This document shows positions 12,984-25,970 of a stretch of 64,000 nucleotides of DNA, in pieces. Below the pieces are notes generated by a model. The model saw only the letters and a program-made list of their open reading frames with translations, made no database searches and had not been told where the DNA came from. The DNA lies in NCBI GenBank assembly GCA_024752435.1, contig CP103034.1:1612001-1676000 (forward strand). Reading direction: 5' to 3'. The position numbers and the translations under genes were made by a program. Each line of letters starts with the position of its first letter. The first letter of the stretch is position 1. Source of the DNA: Allantophomopsis cytisporea. Taxonomy: Eukaryota > Ascomycota > Leotiomycetes > Phacidiales > Phacidiaceae.

Positions 12984-13011
12984 TCTATTTTCTATTTTCT
13001 ATTTTCTATTT
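12984..13011. repeat. Heptanucleotide microsatellite (TCTATTT)4
   Basis: Four perfect tandem copies of TCTATTT in intergenic DNA about 1 kb upstream of the GT90 start. Confidence 0.9.
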
Positions 13012-13619
13012 TCCGGGTAATTCAATTCCTATGTAGACAAGATAAGCCCTCTTCTCAAGAACCATAACAAACCCGTCGCAGAGGTAGGTGCTACCCCGTT
13101 CCTCAAGTTCCGTCCATCATATGTTCAGCTCTTCAGATCCACCGAGATACATTGATCATGCATTCTCATTCACATTCATTCACGTTCACAGCTTCATAGG
13201 TCAACGAGTACCGCCATGTCGGCAAAATACGAAAAGCAAAGTCTTGGCAAACAAGTGGCCTTCCCGCCACGGCTTATCACCCGCAGAAGCACCAAACAGC
13301 CCCGAGTCGATCAATCTCACCCTTCACTTCATCCCCCATCTTGCACCCAACCTTGCGGAAGAAGCATACGACCGTGAAGAATCCTGCTCACTACACTGCA
13401 CTATCTCCTTGGGATATCTGATCAGAATAGATCTGATAGCAGCTGTTATGGAAAGTACATGAACGACGACACCCTTTCCATCATAGAAGGGGGAAGGACG
13501 GTCGACGGCGGAAGTTACAGTAACAAAGTACGCGTGTACACTTCAGGCCTATCACCAGCCAGGTAGGTGATCGAGGGGCTGTGCCAACACTTCCACACAA
13601 CTTCGCAAGTGTCACTCTC

Positions 13620-13645
13620 ATTTTTCTTTTTCTTTTTCTTTTTCT
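13620..13645. repeat. Pyrimidine tract, (TTTTTC)n
   Basis: About four copies of a T5C unit followed by further CT-rich and TTTCAA-rich sequence, in intergenic DNA. Confidence 0.85.
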
Positions 13646-14087
13646 TTCTCTTTTTCAATTTCAATTATCCAATTTCAAATTTCAATCTTGTATTCCTCTC
13701 TCTGCATATCTCGGATTTTCTTGATTCATTTTGATTAATGGGAAATTTTTGGAATTAGCAGTTCAACACTCACGAACCAACGTCTTAAGAACAGAAATGA
13801 CAAAAGTCAGGATCCTTTGAAACCCCAAAAAACAAAAACAAAAAATTTAACGGCAAAAATGTGCTAAAGTTCGTCTTTCCCGTCATTCGTCACTTGTACC
13901 TGGGCGTTCGTTTTCGGGGCCCATCTAAGATCTACTAATTCCCACTAATTACGTCGTTGAGCGTACCATTTTACTGGCGAAGGATCCTATTTTAGGTGTC
14001 ACCGATTGATTCCCCGATCATTCTCATTCAGTTTGCATCACCAGCCGCTATCCGTGTTGGTGTCTCGCCTTGTGCCTTGTGTCCTGA

Positions 14088-14128
14088 GCCTGTGGCCTGT
14101 GGCCTGTGCCTGTGCCTGTGCCTGTGCC
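14088..14128. repeat. Hexanucleotide tract, GCCTGT-type
   Basis: Imperfect tandem GCCTGT units (some as TGGCCTGT) running into related GCCTTT/GCCTCC units. The same hexamer recurs at 54475-54516. Confidence 0.85.
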
Positions 14129-14991
14129 GCTGCCTTTGCCTTCGCCTCCGCCTGACATCGCATGACATTAGATTAGTGACATTGACATGAGTGGCATGAG
14201 TGGCATGAGCGGCGTAAGTGATGGCGAAAGATTGTTACCCGGACAATACCCTGGGCTCTGAAGAACTATGCTTATTGAAAAGCATCATATACTATGTAGC
14301 TCAGATACCTACGGCCAAGAACATATGGTGCATGGCTGCTAAACTACCAGATGGAGCTTCGGATGAGCTCAAGGTCCGATCCCGAAGTAAAACATGTCTG
14401 TGTTGAGTGAGTATTAGATATCAATGGGTAAGATACCTAGGTAGGTATTTGATGTTCGCCAAACCGAAGCATAATAACCGTTATCACTCATCGCGATCAT
14501 CAAGATTAAAAAGCCCCCGCCCGCCCAAAAGCATCACAAAGGCTATAGGAAAGGAAAGTGACCTACCACAAATAGCACAATGCGTCACTCAATAAGATTT
14601 GCAGCTTCACTTGTACACTCGAAAATACTTGGCACAGATCAAGTCCATGAGACTTGACGATCAAACGATCCTTTGATGGAAATTATATTATGCGATTAGA
14701 TAAGCAAGATAGGAAGGTGTTGGCTAAGGTGCACAAAACGCTGCAAAGGCACAAAATGCTAAGACGCCCAACCAATGCAAAGAGAGAAACTTGAAAAGGG
14801 GACCATGGGTTCACAACCCAGCGGTCTGGAGAAGGCTAGAAGAGGTGTGCGTGTGCGGAGAGGCGATCACTCGACATGCCTAACTTGCCCATGAAAGTCT
14901 TGGCGGCCGGCAAAGGAAGTCGACAATGTACATTTGAATCTCCAACTCTTTTCACGACATCAACGCCCCTGGCCTCGGCACCAGAGCACGC

Positions 14992-15552
14992 TTAGCTGTA
15001 CTGCCAAGCAGCAACCTCGGTGGTAGCCTCGGTGGCAACGACAATGTCAATGCAGTTGTCCGCTGGAGCGGTAGAGGTGACGTAGACGAGGTAGCTGTTG
15101 TCGGACTGTGGGCAGGCGTAGAAGGCGTCAGTGCCGTGGGTGAGGGAGCCGACGGCGGAGCCAGAGGCGGCAGCGGTGTAGGCGAAGCCGTCAGTCACGG
15201 AGCCGGTTGGCATAGATGCCGAGTGGGCAGTGGTGAAGCTGAGGACACCCTCTGGGCTGATGTAGACCTGCTGGCCACCTGGGACCTCGACGTCGAGGCT
15301 GAGGGTGCCGGTGGAGCCGATGGTCACGGCGGTGGAGGTGCCGGCTGGGCAACCGCTGCTGTTTGGGCAGTAGGAGGAGGTCTCGCGGTCGATGTAGAAA
15401 GCGGAGGAGTTGGCGTTGATGGCGCCGTTCTGGACGTCACTGCCGCTGTGGATGGCGATGAGGCCGAAGGAGCCGGTGTCTCTCTTGACAGTTGGGGCGG
15501 CCACGGCGGCGGTGGCCATGAGAGCGCTGACGATGGTGGTCTTGGTGAACAT
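14992..15552 (-). CDS. phiA-like small secreted cell-wall protein
   Basis: Intronless, 186 aa. A signal peptide (residues 1-19, ending AVAA) is followed by a dibasic Lys23-Arg24 typical of a Kex2 site. The mature part is rich in Ser, Thr, Gly and Ala, with GSFGLIAIHSGSDVQN near its start and AFYIDRETSSYCPN after it, matching my memory of Aspergillus phiA (phialide cell-wall protein) and related IgE-binding or surface antigens, which have about this length. It has four cysteines, enough for two disulfides. The ATG at 15552 is chosen because the longer frame to 15663 has no signal sequence at its N-terminus and the signal peptide begins exactly at this ATG. Strong G/C third-position bias suggests high expression. 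A role in the cell wall or in sporulation is inferred from the family. Confidence 0.85.
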   Translation of the reverse strand: MFTKTTIVSALMATAAVAAPTVKRDTGSFGLIAIHSGSDVQNGAINANSSAFYIDRETSSYCPNSSGCPAGTSTAVTIGSTGTLSLDVEVPGGQQVYISPEGVLSFTTAHSASMPTGSVTDGFAYTAAASGSAVGSLTHGTDAFYACPQSDNSYLVYVTSTAPADNCIDIVVATEATTEVAAWQYS

Positions 15553-15671
15553 TTTGAAGGATTGATTTGAATCTGAAAAGATTAAAAGATTGGATTGGAA
15601 GTTGATTGAATTGGTAGTGAAGTTGGAATGAGTGATGATTTGATGAGGAGTGTATTTGGACAAGAAGTCGA

Positions 15672-15684
15672 TCCTTTATATATT
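15672..15684 (-). promoter_or_regulatory. TATA-like element upstream of the phiA-like gene
   Basis: Reading leftward, a TATATAAAGG-type box lies about 120 bp before the ATG, followed by an A/T-rich, C-poor leader. This is consistent with a strong fungal core promoter. Confidence 0.5.
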
Positions 15685-15699
15685 AGATTCGTTCTTCGT

Positions 15700-18600
15700 G
15701 AATTCATCCATCAGTGAATAACTAGTCGTGTCTATCGATCCTCCCGTCACCTGTCCATACGATACCAAATTCATCTCGTATTGTCCGACGATCTCTATTT
15801 CGATCCTAGAAATGGTCCCAACGTCATGCTCGAACCCACATAGCAGAACCAACGAAGCTAAGGCCCTAGTGTATGTGCGTCTCTCAACCCCGCGGTACCA
15901 TCGTGCTCTACAGTATGGCTTTCATCAGGTTGAAAATCGAAAGACCGCATAACATTTCTGCATACAGATGCTACCTTGGTTCTCAAGTGGCAGGGTGTAA
16001 CGGTGCAACAGCGCCTCATCCGTCAAGGGGTTGGCTCGCTACCTCGCTAGAGAGGCTCGCGAAATACCTTAATTCTGCCTCCACGCTGATCCCTCGTATC
16101 CCGTCGCCTCAATCAAGATTTGTCTCGAACGTCCAATCATACGAGGCCCCTATATCTTTACAGCCCTGCGCATTGTCTCTGATGATGGAAGACGAGGAGA
16201 GAGTTATGCCCTTTCTGCGCTCTGAAACCACATAGTTTATTCTGTCTGCGTGGCGCAATTTACCTCGGCCGGTGGAGACGAGCGTTGAGGGGATGCGTTG
16301 GTATGTAAATGCTACGTTTGGGCTTAGATTGATAGGATTCGGAGCCGCTGTCCGCTGTCCGCTGTCCGCTGTATTCACCTTCAAACTCCACTGCAATATA
16401 ACATTGAGTTATGCGCATGGCGCAGTGAAACGTCCCTTCACATCTTCTAGAAAAATGTGACAGAGCCGCATATTGCACGTCCGGTCTGAGCCGGCATAAT
16501 GGCTCGTATTTTGCGTCAGAACAGAGTCGTTGGTATGCAACATGCACGGTTGAGAATCAGATGTCTATAGGAAGTGGAATCATACAGTCATAACAATTCG
16601 ATACTTACAAGGACTAAGGCGGGGAATGGAAAGGCCGGAAGAGGGGAGAAGAATAAGGAAGTGCAAGAGGGAGACTTGTGGGACTTGGTATAACGGTTGT
16701 TCTATTCATATCTGTGTTCAACGAGCCAACTTGAAAGCTTCTTCTGATCATATCGTATTCATGCTCTAGTACTACTATGTCTTGTTGCAGTGCATATGGA
16801 AAATGTATGAACTATGTCACTCTATCGTGTTGTACGTTGTATAACCTTAATCGTGCTGGCTGTTTTTTGACTTCCGGCATGACGGGGTGGCGTCTTGAGA
16901 GCCGGGTGAGGCTATGTTCGTGACAGCATATGCCGAGGAGAACCTTCGAGATACGATACTCCGATGTGCACGGTGAAATCGAGTGAACTTTGAGTGTTTG
17001 TTTTGACTTCATATGCTGTAGATATTTCAATGATAGTGTTGATACTGTGTATACATTGATCAGGGATAGATTGAAATACTAACAAAACCAACAGCAACGA
17101 TGACAACAGCAGCAGCATGTCAATTGAAGCAGTCGAGAGCGCAGAATCCTCGGCCTTCGACGATGCTTGAGCTGTCTCGTGTCATTGTCTGTTAGTTACA
17201 TCCTCGGCATATGAATCCATCGTGTCTCCTTAGAGCTCTTAGACATGTAACGTCCGCCTTTCAGCAGAAATTTAAGCACCGCCACATTCCTGATCCTACT
17301 GCCCCGCCATTCCACCTGTCACTGTGACCGGCATATGCAGATGCAGCATGCACAAAACAAAATCATCCAAGCGAAGAATTACTTGGCTTGCATCTCCTCC
17401 GAATATCCAATGCACATATTGACTGGTCGCTATGTACTGCAGACCGCATTTTACGGCTCATCCATACGGTGCAAAAACGCTGGATGAAAGATGCCGGAGT
17501 ACGGCCATTGTAGATGACAGCGCTCTCCAATCTAATGCCTATGTACTGGGTATATCCAGGCCAAAAATAGACTGCTGCGTTCTCGCCCGACTTACAGTAA
17601 GTAACATCAATCCTGGACTTCAACGACATAAGAAGAGTCATGTGCTCACAGAATCAATATCAAGATTATCTGCTCAGCAATAATCGCTGCAACGAAGCTA
17701 AGGAGGTCATGGTAACCCCCCCATTTCGTCAATTTCAATTTCAATTGCGAATTTGAGATAGTATATTTGTGTTTCAAGCAAGACATCCGAGGGGCATTGA
17801 GGGATAATACTCGCGAAATTCATCCGGAGTCCACGAGCACATTACACTACTCATTCTCTTTCTTCTCCTGGCTCATCATCAACAGTTTTTTCTAATTGCT
17901 TCAATGATATCCTCCGCTTCATATCTTTGTTATCTTACTGACCAGTCTGCGAGTGGAATTGATGCATCGATTCGTTTGATATTCCTCGCCAGGGTGCTGC
18001 GGACAACAGAAAAAACATTTTCGACTACATAATCAGCTCCCAGACTCAATATTTATTGTGGTTCATCTCGAAGCAATCGAATAATTACATCGTATATCAA
18101 TGTTCTCGAGAAGTCATGGCAAATTGCCATTTCCGCGTCATTGCTAGTCCTCGTTGAACTCGAAAAGACATCATCGTGCCAATGTCTACAGTCATTGAAG
18201 GTTTTCGTTGTGACAAATTCGATGATTTCTCTTCGGCCCACTCGTTGAGCTTCGAAATTTCAATCTCACAAGAAAAACTCGCCATATTCATTCTTATACC
18301 ACTGAACCAGGAGATACAAAGGTTGATGAATAATAGAAAATATGTTTTCCTTCATAGTTCAGCCATAAACGCACATCACGGCTCATAATTTACTATCCTT
18401 AAAAAGTATGGCTTCAATCTAAAGAAAGAACCTGGGTTTATACTTGGAGGACACCGATTCAGCGAAAGATTATCTATCTCATCTATGTAGGCTTGATTCA
18501 CTGCGACTACCTGATTGGTTTGACCAAGAAGCTTTGCGTGTAGAAGGAAGTATATGAAGTAAATATCATCGCAAAGACTATTGAAACGTGTTGATACAGA

Positions 18601-19798
18601 AGGTCGATTATTCAGATCCTATTAAGAGATCCAGTACCTATCTATATGGATTACTCCTAAAGAGCGTATGTAGAAGCTCATCTGGAGTATTTGCCATCAG
18701 CAACTACCTGCTTACCACCTCCAAAGTCCTTCCCTCGATGTAAATTTGCAGAGTACTAATTCAACAATCTCAATAACCAAGCTCATGATTTGTTCTTGGA
18801 AATCTTACAGCTGAATCATAGGCAGAAAACAACATTAGATTCCTTTATTTCTCATGTCTTTCCCCCTAAGATGAACTATTCTTCTGCCAAAGCTGTTACT
18901 GCCTCAGATTCTGCAGATAACGGTGCTTCTGACTGTGCACATATCCTAAGGGAATTTATGAAAGCTGCAAAGAAAAGCCATCGCATATGGCATTGTCATT
19001 CCTCAATCTGGCATATGCCTCAAGGTCTAGAACATATGAAACACTGATATATGGCTTCGAATCCTCGGGACTAACTATCTATGCGTCACAGTCGGATAGT
19101 TCATTCTGCAACACGTTTACTAGAGCAAGGACTAGTCTGCGCAAAGCACCCAGTATCTGCTTTGGATGTTGTTCTACTCAAATCTTCGTCTGAGCCTTCA
19201 GATATATATGAAAGGTTGTTCATGCATTGATCCGATCCTGTGGTAGCAGTGACAGTACCAATACAAGAATGAGCGACTGTGAAAGTATTGAATAGAAAAC
19301 AATGATATCTAAAGCTAAATATAGACGAGGACAAAATAACATGTATTTAAGATCGCGCAAAAGATATGGTATTTGTATCCTTCACTAGAATTCACACAAG
19401 TCTAATCTGCATCTATTTCAACATCAATGTTAGCCTACCATTCTAATATAGGTTCCTGTGTGGAATATATGTTGAATAGTAATAGAGATGGCTATTTTGC
19501 ATAATACAGAATGCTGATGTTTTTGTCCTAGATTCAATATTCGCGGAATTGAAAGGAAGTGAGTATAGTTGACCTTGATTATTTAGAGCCTTCTATGCGA
19601 AGCCTAGCGAATACACTACGTTGGCCTTCGTAGGACTGTTCGGAGATCATCTGTCTTAAGGGCAGTGGAATGCAACCCAGAATCATAAGTAATTTAATAG
19701 GACACCTTTCGTTAAATGAGTCAATTCTCAAGAGCTTTGAGAGCGCTATAGACACTATCATAATAAATTTCTAGCTATCAGATAATATTAGGTAACTC
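15700..19798. other. 4-kb gene-poor region
   Basis: Only short, patternless frames on both strands (largest about 120 codons, 15873-16235). I see no domains, tRNAs or long repeats apart from the heptamer tract at 16345-16372. Several short inverted and direct words suggest old decayed sequence but nothing assignable. Confidence 0.45.
16345..16372. repeat. Heptanucleotide microsatellite (CCGCTGT)4
   Basis: Four perfect tandem copies in intergenic DNA. Confidence 0.9.
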
Positions 19799-21597
19799 TC
19801 AGGCCACGTGTGAAACGGAGGCAGTCTTCTCGCTGATCTTCTCATCCTGAGTTTCCTCGACGATCTCACCATTGGAAATGCCCAGACGCTCATTAATGCG
19901 TTGCATTCTCTCTCTGTCAGCCGCAGCAATACTGTCTATGTCACCACCAAAGAAGACATCCAATTCTTCGAGAGTCTTGTCCTTGGTCTCAGGGAAGAAT
20001 TTCCAGACGAAGAAGCCACCCATTCCACTGAAGAAGGCAAAGAAGATGTAGGTGCCGTACTTCATTGATCCAAGCATGTCCTTGGTGGTCAAGCCAATGA
20101 TGAAGTTGAACATCCAATTGGTAGAAGCGACGAGGGAAACACCACGAGAACGCATGCTGGAAGGGAAGATCTCCTGTGCCAAGACCCAGGTGACTGGACC
20201 CCAAGAGTACGCAAAGTTGACGGCGAAAAGCCAGATGAAGGCGATGGCAACCCATCCTTGGGGAACGGCAAGGCCTTGGTTGAGGTTCCACTGATCCTCG
20301 TACACTCCCTCGACACTAGCAACAATGATATGACATATACACATACCAATGGCACCGACGATGAGGAATTGCTTACGGCCAAACTTGTCAAGGAAGAATA
20401 CAGCTGGGAGGGTGAAGATGATTTGGAGGATTCCAGTGACTCCGGTAGCCAACAGATCAGTAGTGGTAGAAGAGAATCCAAAACTGGAGAAGATCTGTGG
20501 AGCGTAGTACAGAACAGCATTGATACCAGTAAACTGTTGGAAGACCATCATACCGCATCCCAGGAAGAGTCGTTTGAACATGTTTGGGGCAAGAAGAGCT
20601 TTCCATGGGGCCCAGATGCCGCTTTGACCAACCAACTCATCGTTTGTCTCCTCGTCGAAAGTAACAGCGGCCTTTATTTCGAGGAATTCAGCTCTCAAAA
20701 GAGGGTCATCTCGGTCGAGTCTTCGAAGTTTGCTGAGCGAGGAGATAGCATCTTCGTCACGATGCTTCAACATCAGCCAACGAGGGGAGAATGGGAAGAA
20801 GAACATTCCAAAAAACACTTTGATAGATGTTAGCTCTTATAAAGCATGATATGGTAAGAGGGGAACTCACGGGTCCATGCTGGAATTAATTGCAGTGCCA
20901 AAGGGACACGCCATGCAACATCCGACTGACCAGTGCAAGGGTGCCCAGCGTTCTGATGAACGTTGTAGCTTCCATCTGGGAGATATGGGTTCTCAATGCC
21001 TTCAGGCTTGCACTTGGTGCCACCAACAAAGGACATGCCGAAATCGAGCCAGAAGGCAATAGTCGTACCAATGGTGATTGACAATTGTTGGAGGGAGACC
21101 AGCGATCCTCTCAACTCGGGAGGAGCAATCTCAGCTTGGTAAAGAGGAATGACCATGGAAAACATGCCAATACCAACACCTCCGATGATGCGACCGGCAA
21201 AGAAGTAACCTGGGTTCTGTGCACCACACTGCAATCCCGTACCAAGGGTGAATATGAGGACAGCGACCATCATACTGTATTTTCGTGAGATCTTGTCTGC
21301 AAGCCAACCGTTGAAGAGAGCACCACCCCAGGCACCAAGCTCAAGTGCAGACACCAACCATCCTTGGATAGTAGAGCCGTGCAAGCTTGGAAATTGGTTT
21401 TCAAAGTTTTCCATAACCAGAACAGGTCCCATAACTCCCTGATCGTAACCGTACATCATACAACCAAGTGATGCGAAGACACATGTCATGAAGACGTAAG
21501 GGTTTTTGAACATTCCCACAATTCCATGTGCCTTGGTTGCATTTTGACGACCGACGACCGACTGGCTCGTCGCCGCGTTCTTTGCTCCTCCGAGCAT
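19799..21597 (-). CDS. MFS sugar porter (hexose-type transporter)
   Basis: Two exons, 21597-20871 and 20817-19799, joined across a 53-nt intron (donor GTGAGT, branch GCTAAC). The product is 581 aa, the usual length of fungal sugar porters, with about 12 membrane segments. Family marks in order: YGYDQGVMG in helix 1; GWLADKISRKYS in the loop after helix 2; GRIIGGVGIGMFSMVIPLYQAEIAPPELRG spread over helix 4 and its loop (shown as adjacent motifs GRIIGGVGIG and PLYQAEIAPPELRG); SPRWLM before the central loop; QQFTGINAVLYYAPQIF in helix 7; DKFGRKQ after helix 8; and PETKDKTLEELD after helix 12. It should import monosaccharides by proton symport at the plasma membrane. The exact sugar is not readable. 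A CCGCGACTCCCC element lies about 830 bp upstream (see findings). Confidence 0.93.
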
Positions 21598-24396
21598 CTT
21601 GGTTCTTTCTTCACGTACTGAAAACTGCTATAGGCAAGACTGGAAGCTCTCCGAACGCTATTAAAGAAAAAGAATTGAAAGTTCAAGGATAACTATCCTT
21701 TCAAGACGGATCCTGACCTTATGTATACTTATAGATATTATACCACTCGGACTTACTAACATCAAGAGGCTCGGCTGGCTCATATATGACTGACTCGTAT
21801 CGAGACTCAATGCTTTACTCCACATGCTGGGTACTCCACAAAGTGGGGACAACGTGTAGGTATCTGGATAGCCACGCGTCGCTGTGTCCAATTGAAATGC
21901 TGGAGAACCATGAAATTCCCCATCATCCAGCTTTCAACCCCGTACCTTCCTTCCCCATGGAGCCCCGCGGGAAAAAGTCATTGATTTGGTTATGATCTGC
22001 TGTTCTGAATCACCTCACCAACTTCAGAAATCGGTCCGAGAGAGATATATGCACATCCAAAGCCGCATAGACTTTTGTTGGTTGTACACGACTAAACCTG
22101 GAATTTGGCCGATATAAGCTCGTTTAAGATAGCGGCTGAGCAAATGTGACTCGACACAAGCATTTGCGGCACCAGATCCGAGGGAAATGTAATCTCGGAC
22201 CAGGTACTGTTTGCGTGAGTTTCACACTTTTATTGCTTAAAAGCCTGACTGCATGGATCCGACATACGATAATATGCTGCTCTGAGGCTAAGCATGTCAA
22301 GGATCACAAAGTAGCGGCGTATACTTCAAAGTGGTTACTGTGATCCTTTATGGGTGGCATCTGTCTAGTTGAAATGAATGAGAAAAGAGAGAACGACGTT
22401 GATGATTGTGGGGCGTGGGGCCCCCGCGACTCCCCCAATGTGGGTCACTGCACGCTGGTGAAGGAGCGTGATCCAACAACGAAGCGGCTCGCGAGCAGGC
22501 ATTATTGATAAAAGAAGTCGAGTCATTTTCCATTCTCCACATTGGAGCCAGCCAATATGCTGGGGAAAAAGGTCAACCCCAGATGACCGGCGGAGACGAC
22601 CTGAATATGCCTAGAACTGGATTTAAGCAGCACAAACAGTAGATAGGTTATTCCCATTCTGCCGTACAAGTAGAGTTCACTTGGGGGCTCAGATGCCCAA
22701 ACAAGCTTTGTGTGCCTAGGCGCCAACACGACACAGAAGTAATTGAAACTGATATTGGAGCATAAAAGTAGGAGGAGAGTTATCGATCAAGACTGAAGGC
22801 GCATTCAGGGATATCCAATATATAGCAGAAAGAGCACATGATCAGATTAGCTGACAGCTTACCAGGTAGCATCTCAAATGCGATGAAGAGGGCGCAGATA
22901 AATGAAAGGGATATTAACCTTGTCACCGGCTCGGACTTTGTCAACCCCCCGCAACAACAATGGCTTTTTGCTGAACGGAATTTTCACAAGAAATAAATCC
23001 CGTATTACTTTACCGTGACATCTACAGGGCATGGTGTGAAGTCTGTCGAATTGCTAAGCAATAGAAAATTTTGACTAAGATTAGCCGCCGACATATGCTC
23101 CGATGTCAATGGCACACCGGATGTTGTTTAGCCCGATATCACCGAGACCGGTCTCTTTCAGCGCAGCGAATCCACGTAATCTTTTATATAGCCTTCTCTC
23201 ATGATTGTCTAGCCGATTGGCAGTACTTCAGACCGAGGAAATTATAAATTGCAGGATTGCGGACAATTAACGGCGGTTCTGAGTATCTTGGGATATATAC
23301 CATACGTCGTACCAAATTCTTCTAACATGGTTGTGTCGGCCTCATATCGGTCGACTATAATCTGTTCCGCAGCTGAAATTCAGATAAGTGATAGATGGAA
23401 AGTCATCGTACATAAGCAGCCGATGAGCCAACAGTCATGGTGGTCAGGTAAAACTTTGTAGTTCTACATCGACTGTCAGCTTGAAGCAACGTGACTGACC
23501 TTTACGAATATATTATATTAACTCTGAGAAATGCGATCCGTTCAAAATGACTGGATATTTAAGAGTGCTGGAACAACAATATCTCTTTTTCCTTATTCTT
23601 TTAATCAGCGAGAGTGTACCAGCATCTATGACAGAAGGAATTCAAGGTAACGGACCTGCACCTACGAAATAATACCCCTTCAAGCACTGGAAACGTCTTT
23701 TTCGAAAAAATCACCTGTGTCGCGCCTGTGATGCGTCGTGTTTCGACCTCCCAAGAGCACTTGCAACGTCTAATATCTCGGTCGGTGAGGAAAGCAGCGG
23801 AGCGACTCGTACTTCATTGGATTTTAAGATGGTTCTTGTGTCATAGATAAATATGGCTGCCTTGTTGAAGGAACAAGTTGAAGCACGCCAAAAATGCAGA
23901 TTGCCGATATATTAATCGGAAAGTATTGGAGCGCCCTCCGGGTCCAATCAACGTATGATCCATGATATGCATCCTATCTCAAGCAGTGGTCCAGTCCTTG
24001 GCCACATGAAATTGGACAAGGTTAGAATCGTACACTCGAAAAGACATGGAGTTTTTTATGTACAAATTTGCGTTTTCTGCTTAAGACTTTCCGTTATTGG
24101 ATCTGAGGAGCTATTCGCGGTTATTCGCAGGGCTTAGCTCAGCCAGATGATCGATATATAAGCCTGATTATTGGACTTTGATCAAGTCCAAGTAGATAAG
24201 CAATGTGTTCGTTATTGTACGATGTTTTTATGGCTCAGCCCCCAAATATTATCGGCGTTCGTGAAGACCTTGTAATAATGAACATCCTTGAACTACCCAT
24301 TCTCTTCAAATGCAATCGGTTTCTCCTACTACTTCCGTTCCGTTAATCCTGCGATTTTGATTTCTTGCAGGATATCTTAAGGTATAATCCTTCGTT
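21598..24396. other. Intergenic region between the sugar porter and the surface protein
   Basis: This is the shared upstream region of two divergently read genes. It has no open frame with a recognisable motif. One CCGCGACTCCCC element lies at 22424-22435. Confidence 0.45.
22424..22435. promoter_or_regulatory. CCGYGACTCCCC motif, copy 1
   Basis: CCGCGACTCCCC in a C-rich context, upstream of the sugar porter. It matches three copies upstream of the RidA gene. The function is unknown. Confidence 0.35.
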
Positions 24397-25394
24397 ATGA
24401 GTCAAGCCAATCATCCTGCAGAGACTCATTCAGGTATTGTGACTTCATGGCTTGGAGTTACCACGGCGCATCCATCCTCAAAACAATGTTCATCAACATT
24501 CGTAAGGCATATCGAAGTCTCTGACTCTGCGATTGGTATCTATGCCTTCGATATCAACGTAGGCTTGTATGTTGATCCAAATCTGAGATGTCTCCCTCAA
24601 GAGGCTACGGCATGGTGGGATCAAGAATCATTAGCATTGAGTGGCACAACAACATCGCTTGGTCCTGTTACATGCCCAGAAGCATATGTTACAGTAACAA
24701 CATCTGTGAAAGATTATTACAGCACATTTGTAGCCTGTTGTCCTTCGTAGGTTCTCCGGATTAGTTCATAGAACAAGGTGCTGACTAGAATAGGGACTAT
24801 AAATTTGTAACCATAGGGAATCAACAAAGTGCAATACAATGTGTTTCCGCCATCCCGGCCGGTCAAGTTTTTACACTTGCCTCTGAGCTCAACGACGAAA
24901 TATACACGTTGATGGAGACCTCATGCTCAGATGCGACGGTTGTTCGAGCAATACAAGTTAATGGTTATATATTTGCCAGTACACCTACTACTACATCCGA
25001 CTCCTCCACAGCAATAAATACATCAGGCGCTACCTCAGTACTTACAGCCACTGGATCCACTGCCTTATCCAGTGCAACAAGCTCCCCCGCTTCAAACCGT
25101 ATACCAACAGGCGCCATTGCTGGAATCGCTATTGGAGCAGTGGCAGTAGGCTGTCTTCTGAGTACTTTCGTAGTCTGGTTTATAATGCGACATCGGAGGA
25201 GTAAGCAAGGAACATCAACGGTTGTTTATGGAGATGGAAGGTATGGTACAAAGACGGTGCCGGAAGCAGAGTTAGACAATACATTTCTCTATCATGAGTT
25301 ACCCGGCGACCGTTTAGCGCATGAATTGGCAGGACATAAGGGTGCAAGTATTCAGATTTTCGAAAGTAAAGGAGTTCAGAATAGCCCTGGGTGA
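24397..25394 (+). CDS. Single-pass surface protein, Ser/Thr-rich, fungal type
   Basis: Two exons, 24397-24746 and 24794-25394, with a 47-nt intron (donor GTAGGT, branch CTGAC). The product is 316 aa. The N-terminal 150 residues hold spaced cysteines (CSSTF, LRCLP, VTCPEAY, ACCPSDY), a pattern I know from many filamentous-fungal surface proteins. Then comes a Ser/Thr-rich stretch (TPTTTSDSSTAINTSGA), likely O-glycosylated, one membrane helix (GAIAGIAIGAVAVGCLLSTF) and a basic stop-transfer sequence RHRRSK before a roughly 60-aa cytosolic tail. No cleavable signal peptide is visible at this ATG, so an upstream exon may be missing. A sensor or wall-linked role (Wsc/Mid2-like layout) is inference only. 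Confidence 0.7.
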
Positions 25395-25810
25395 TTTTTT
25401 GGGTATTCCTTTGTTTCTGCGGTAAATATTGGTATCCAGTAGGAGTAACGATATGAGTCAGGTAGAACTGGTAAGTGGGCTAGTTTGGCTAGTTTTTTTG
25501 ATGATACAAATGTAACATTATACTTATTTTATCATAACTATAAGTATAATATACGTACATTTACATTGATATGATACACAGACATATACTGAAAGGGAGA
25601 AATCAAACCCTACCTTGAGTATAGTTGGCTGTGATATAATTTTTCATAATTGTATAGCAGACTAGCCAAGATTCTAGCAAGTTACAGAAATGATCATCTT
25701 AGGTGATCTATATCCTGCCATTACCAACATCAAATTGCCATGCTCTTCGGAATAAACCTACAGGTGATTTTTTTCCGAATAATCTGATAATAACATATGA
25801 CGTTGAAAAC

Positions 25811-25823
25811 TCCGTGACTCCCC
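25811..25823. promoter_or_regulatory. CCGYGACTCCCC motif, copy 2
   Basis: TCCGTGACTCCCC, about 430 bp upstream of the RidA start. Confidence 0.4.
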
Positions 25824-25861
25824 GGCGGAAATCATATCGCCGACTCGCTTGGCTGTTTGAT

Positions 25862-25875
25862 TTCCGTGACTCCCC
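25862..25875. promoter_or_regulatory. CCGYGACTCCCC motif, copy 3
   Basis: TTCCGTGACTCCCC, about 375 bp upstream of the RidA start. Confidence 0.4.
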
Positions 25876-25970
25876 AGCCCGATCTCTGCTTTGGCCAGCC
25901 AGTTGTCGGACGCCGGCTTAGGTAACATCTATTTCTGCTACTGTATGTCACCAGATACAGTTACAGAAAT

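Larger units (their letters stand above)
11981..14991. other. 3-kb intergenic region with simple repeats
   Basis: It separates the GT90 gene (reading left) from the 3' end of the phiA-like gene (also reading left). It holds at least three low-complexity tracts, listed separately, and purine/pyrimidine-skewed DNA at 12.0-12.6 kb that would suit a long fungal promoter and 5' leader for the GT90 gene. I see no convincing coding exon. The open frame at 13088-13462 looks random: no codon pattern, no motif. Confidence 0.5.

Noticed and set aside
15136..15570. 144-codon Gly-rich plus-strand frame opposite the phiA-like gene
   Set aside because: A shadow of a GC-biased, Ala/Thr/Ser-rich gene; no motif and no start context.
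20258..20833. 191-codon plus-strand frame opposite the sugar porter
   Set aside because: The minus strand encodes an unmistakable 12-helix transporter. The antisense text is an acidic by-product.
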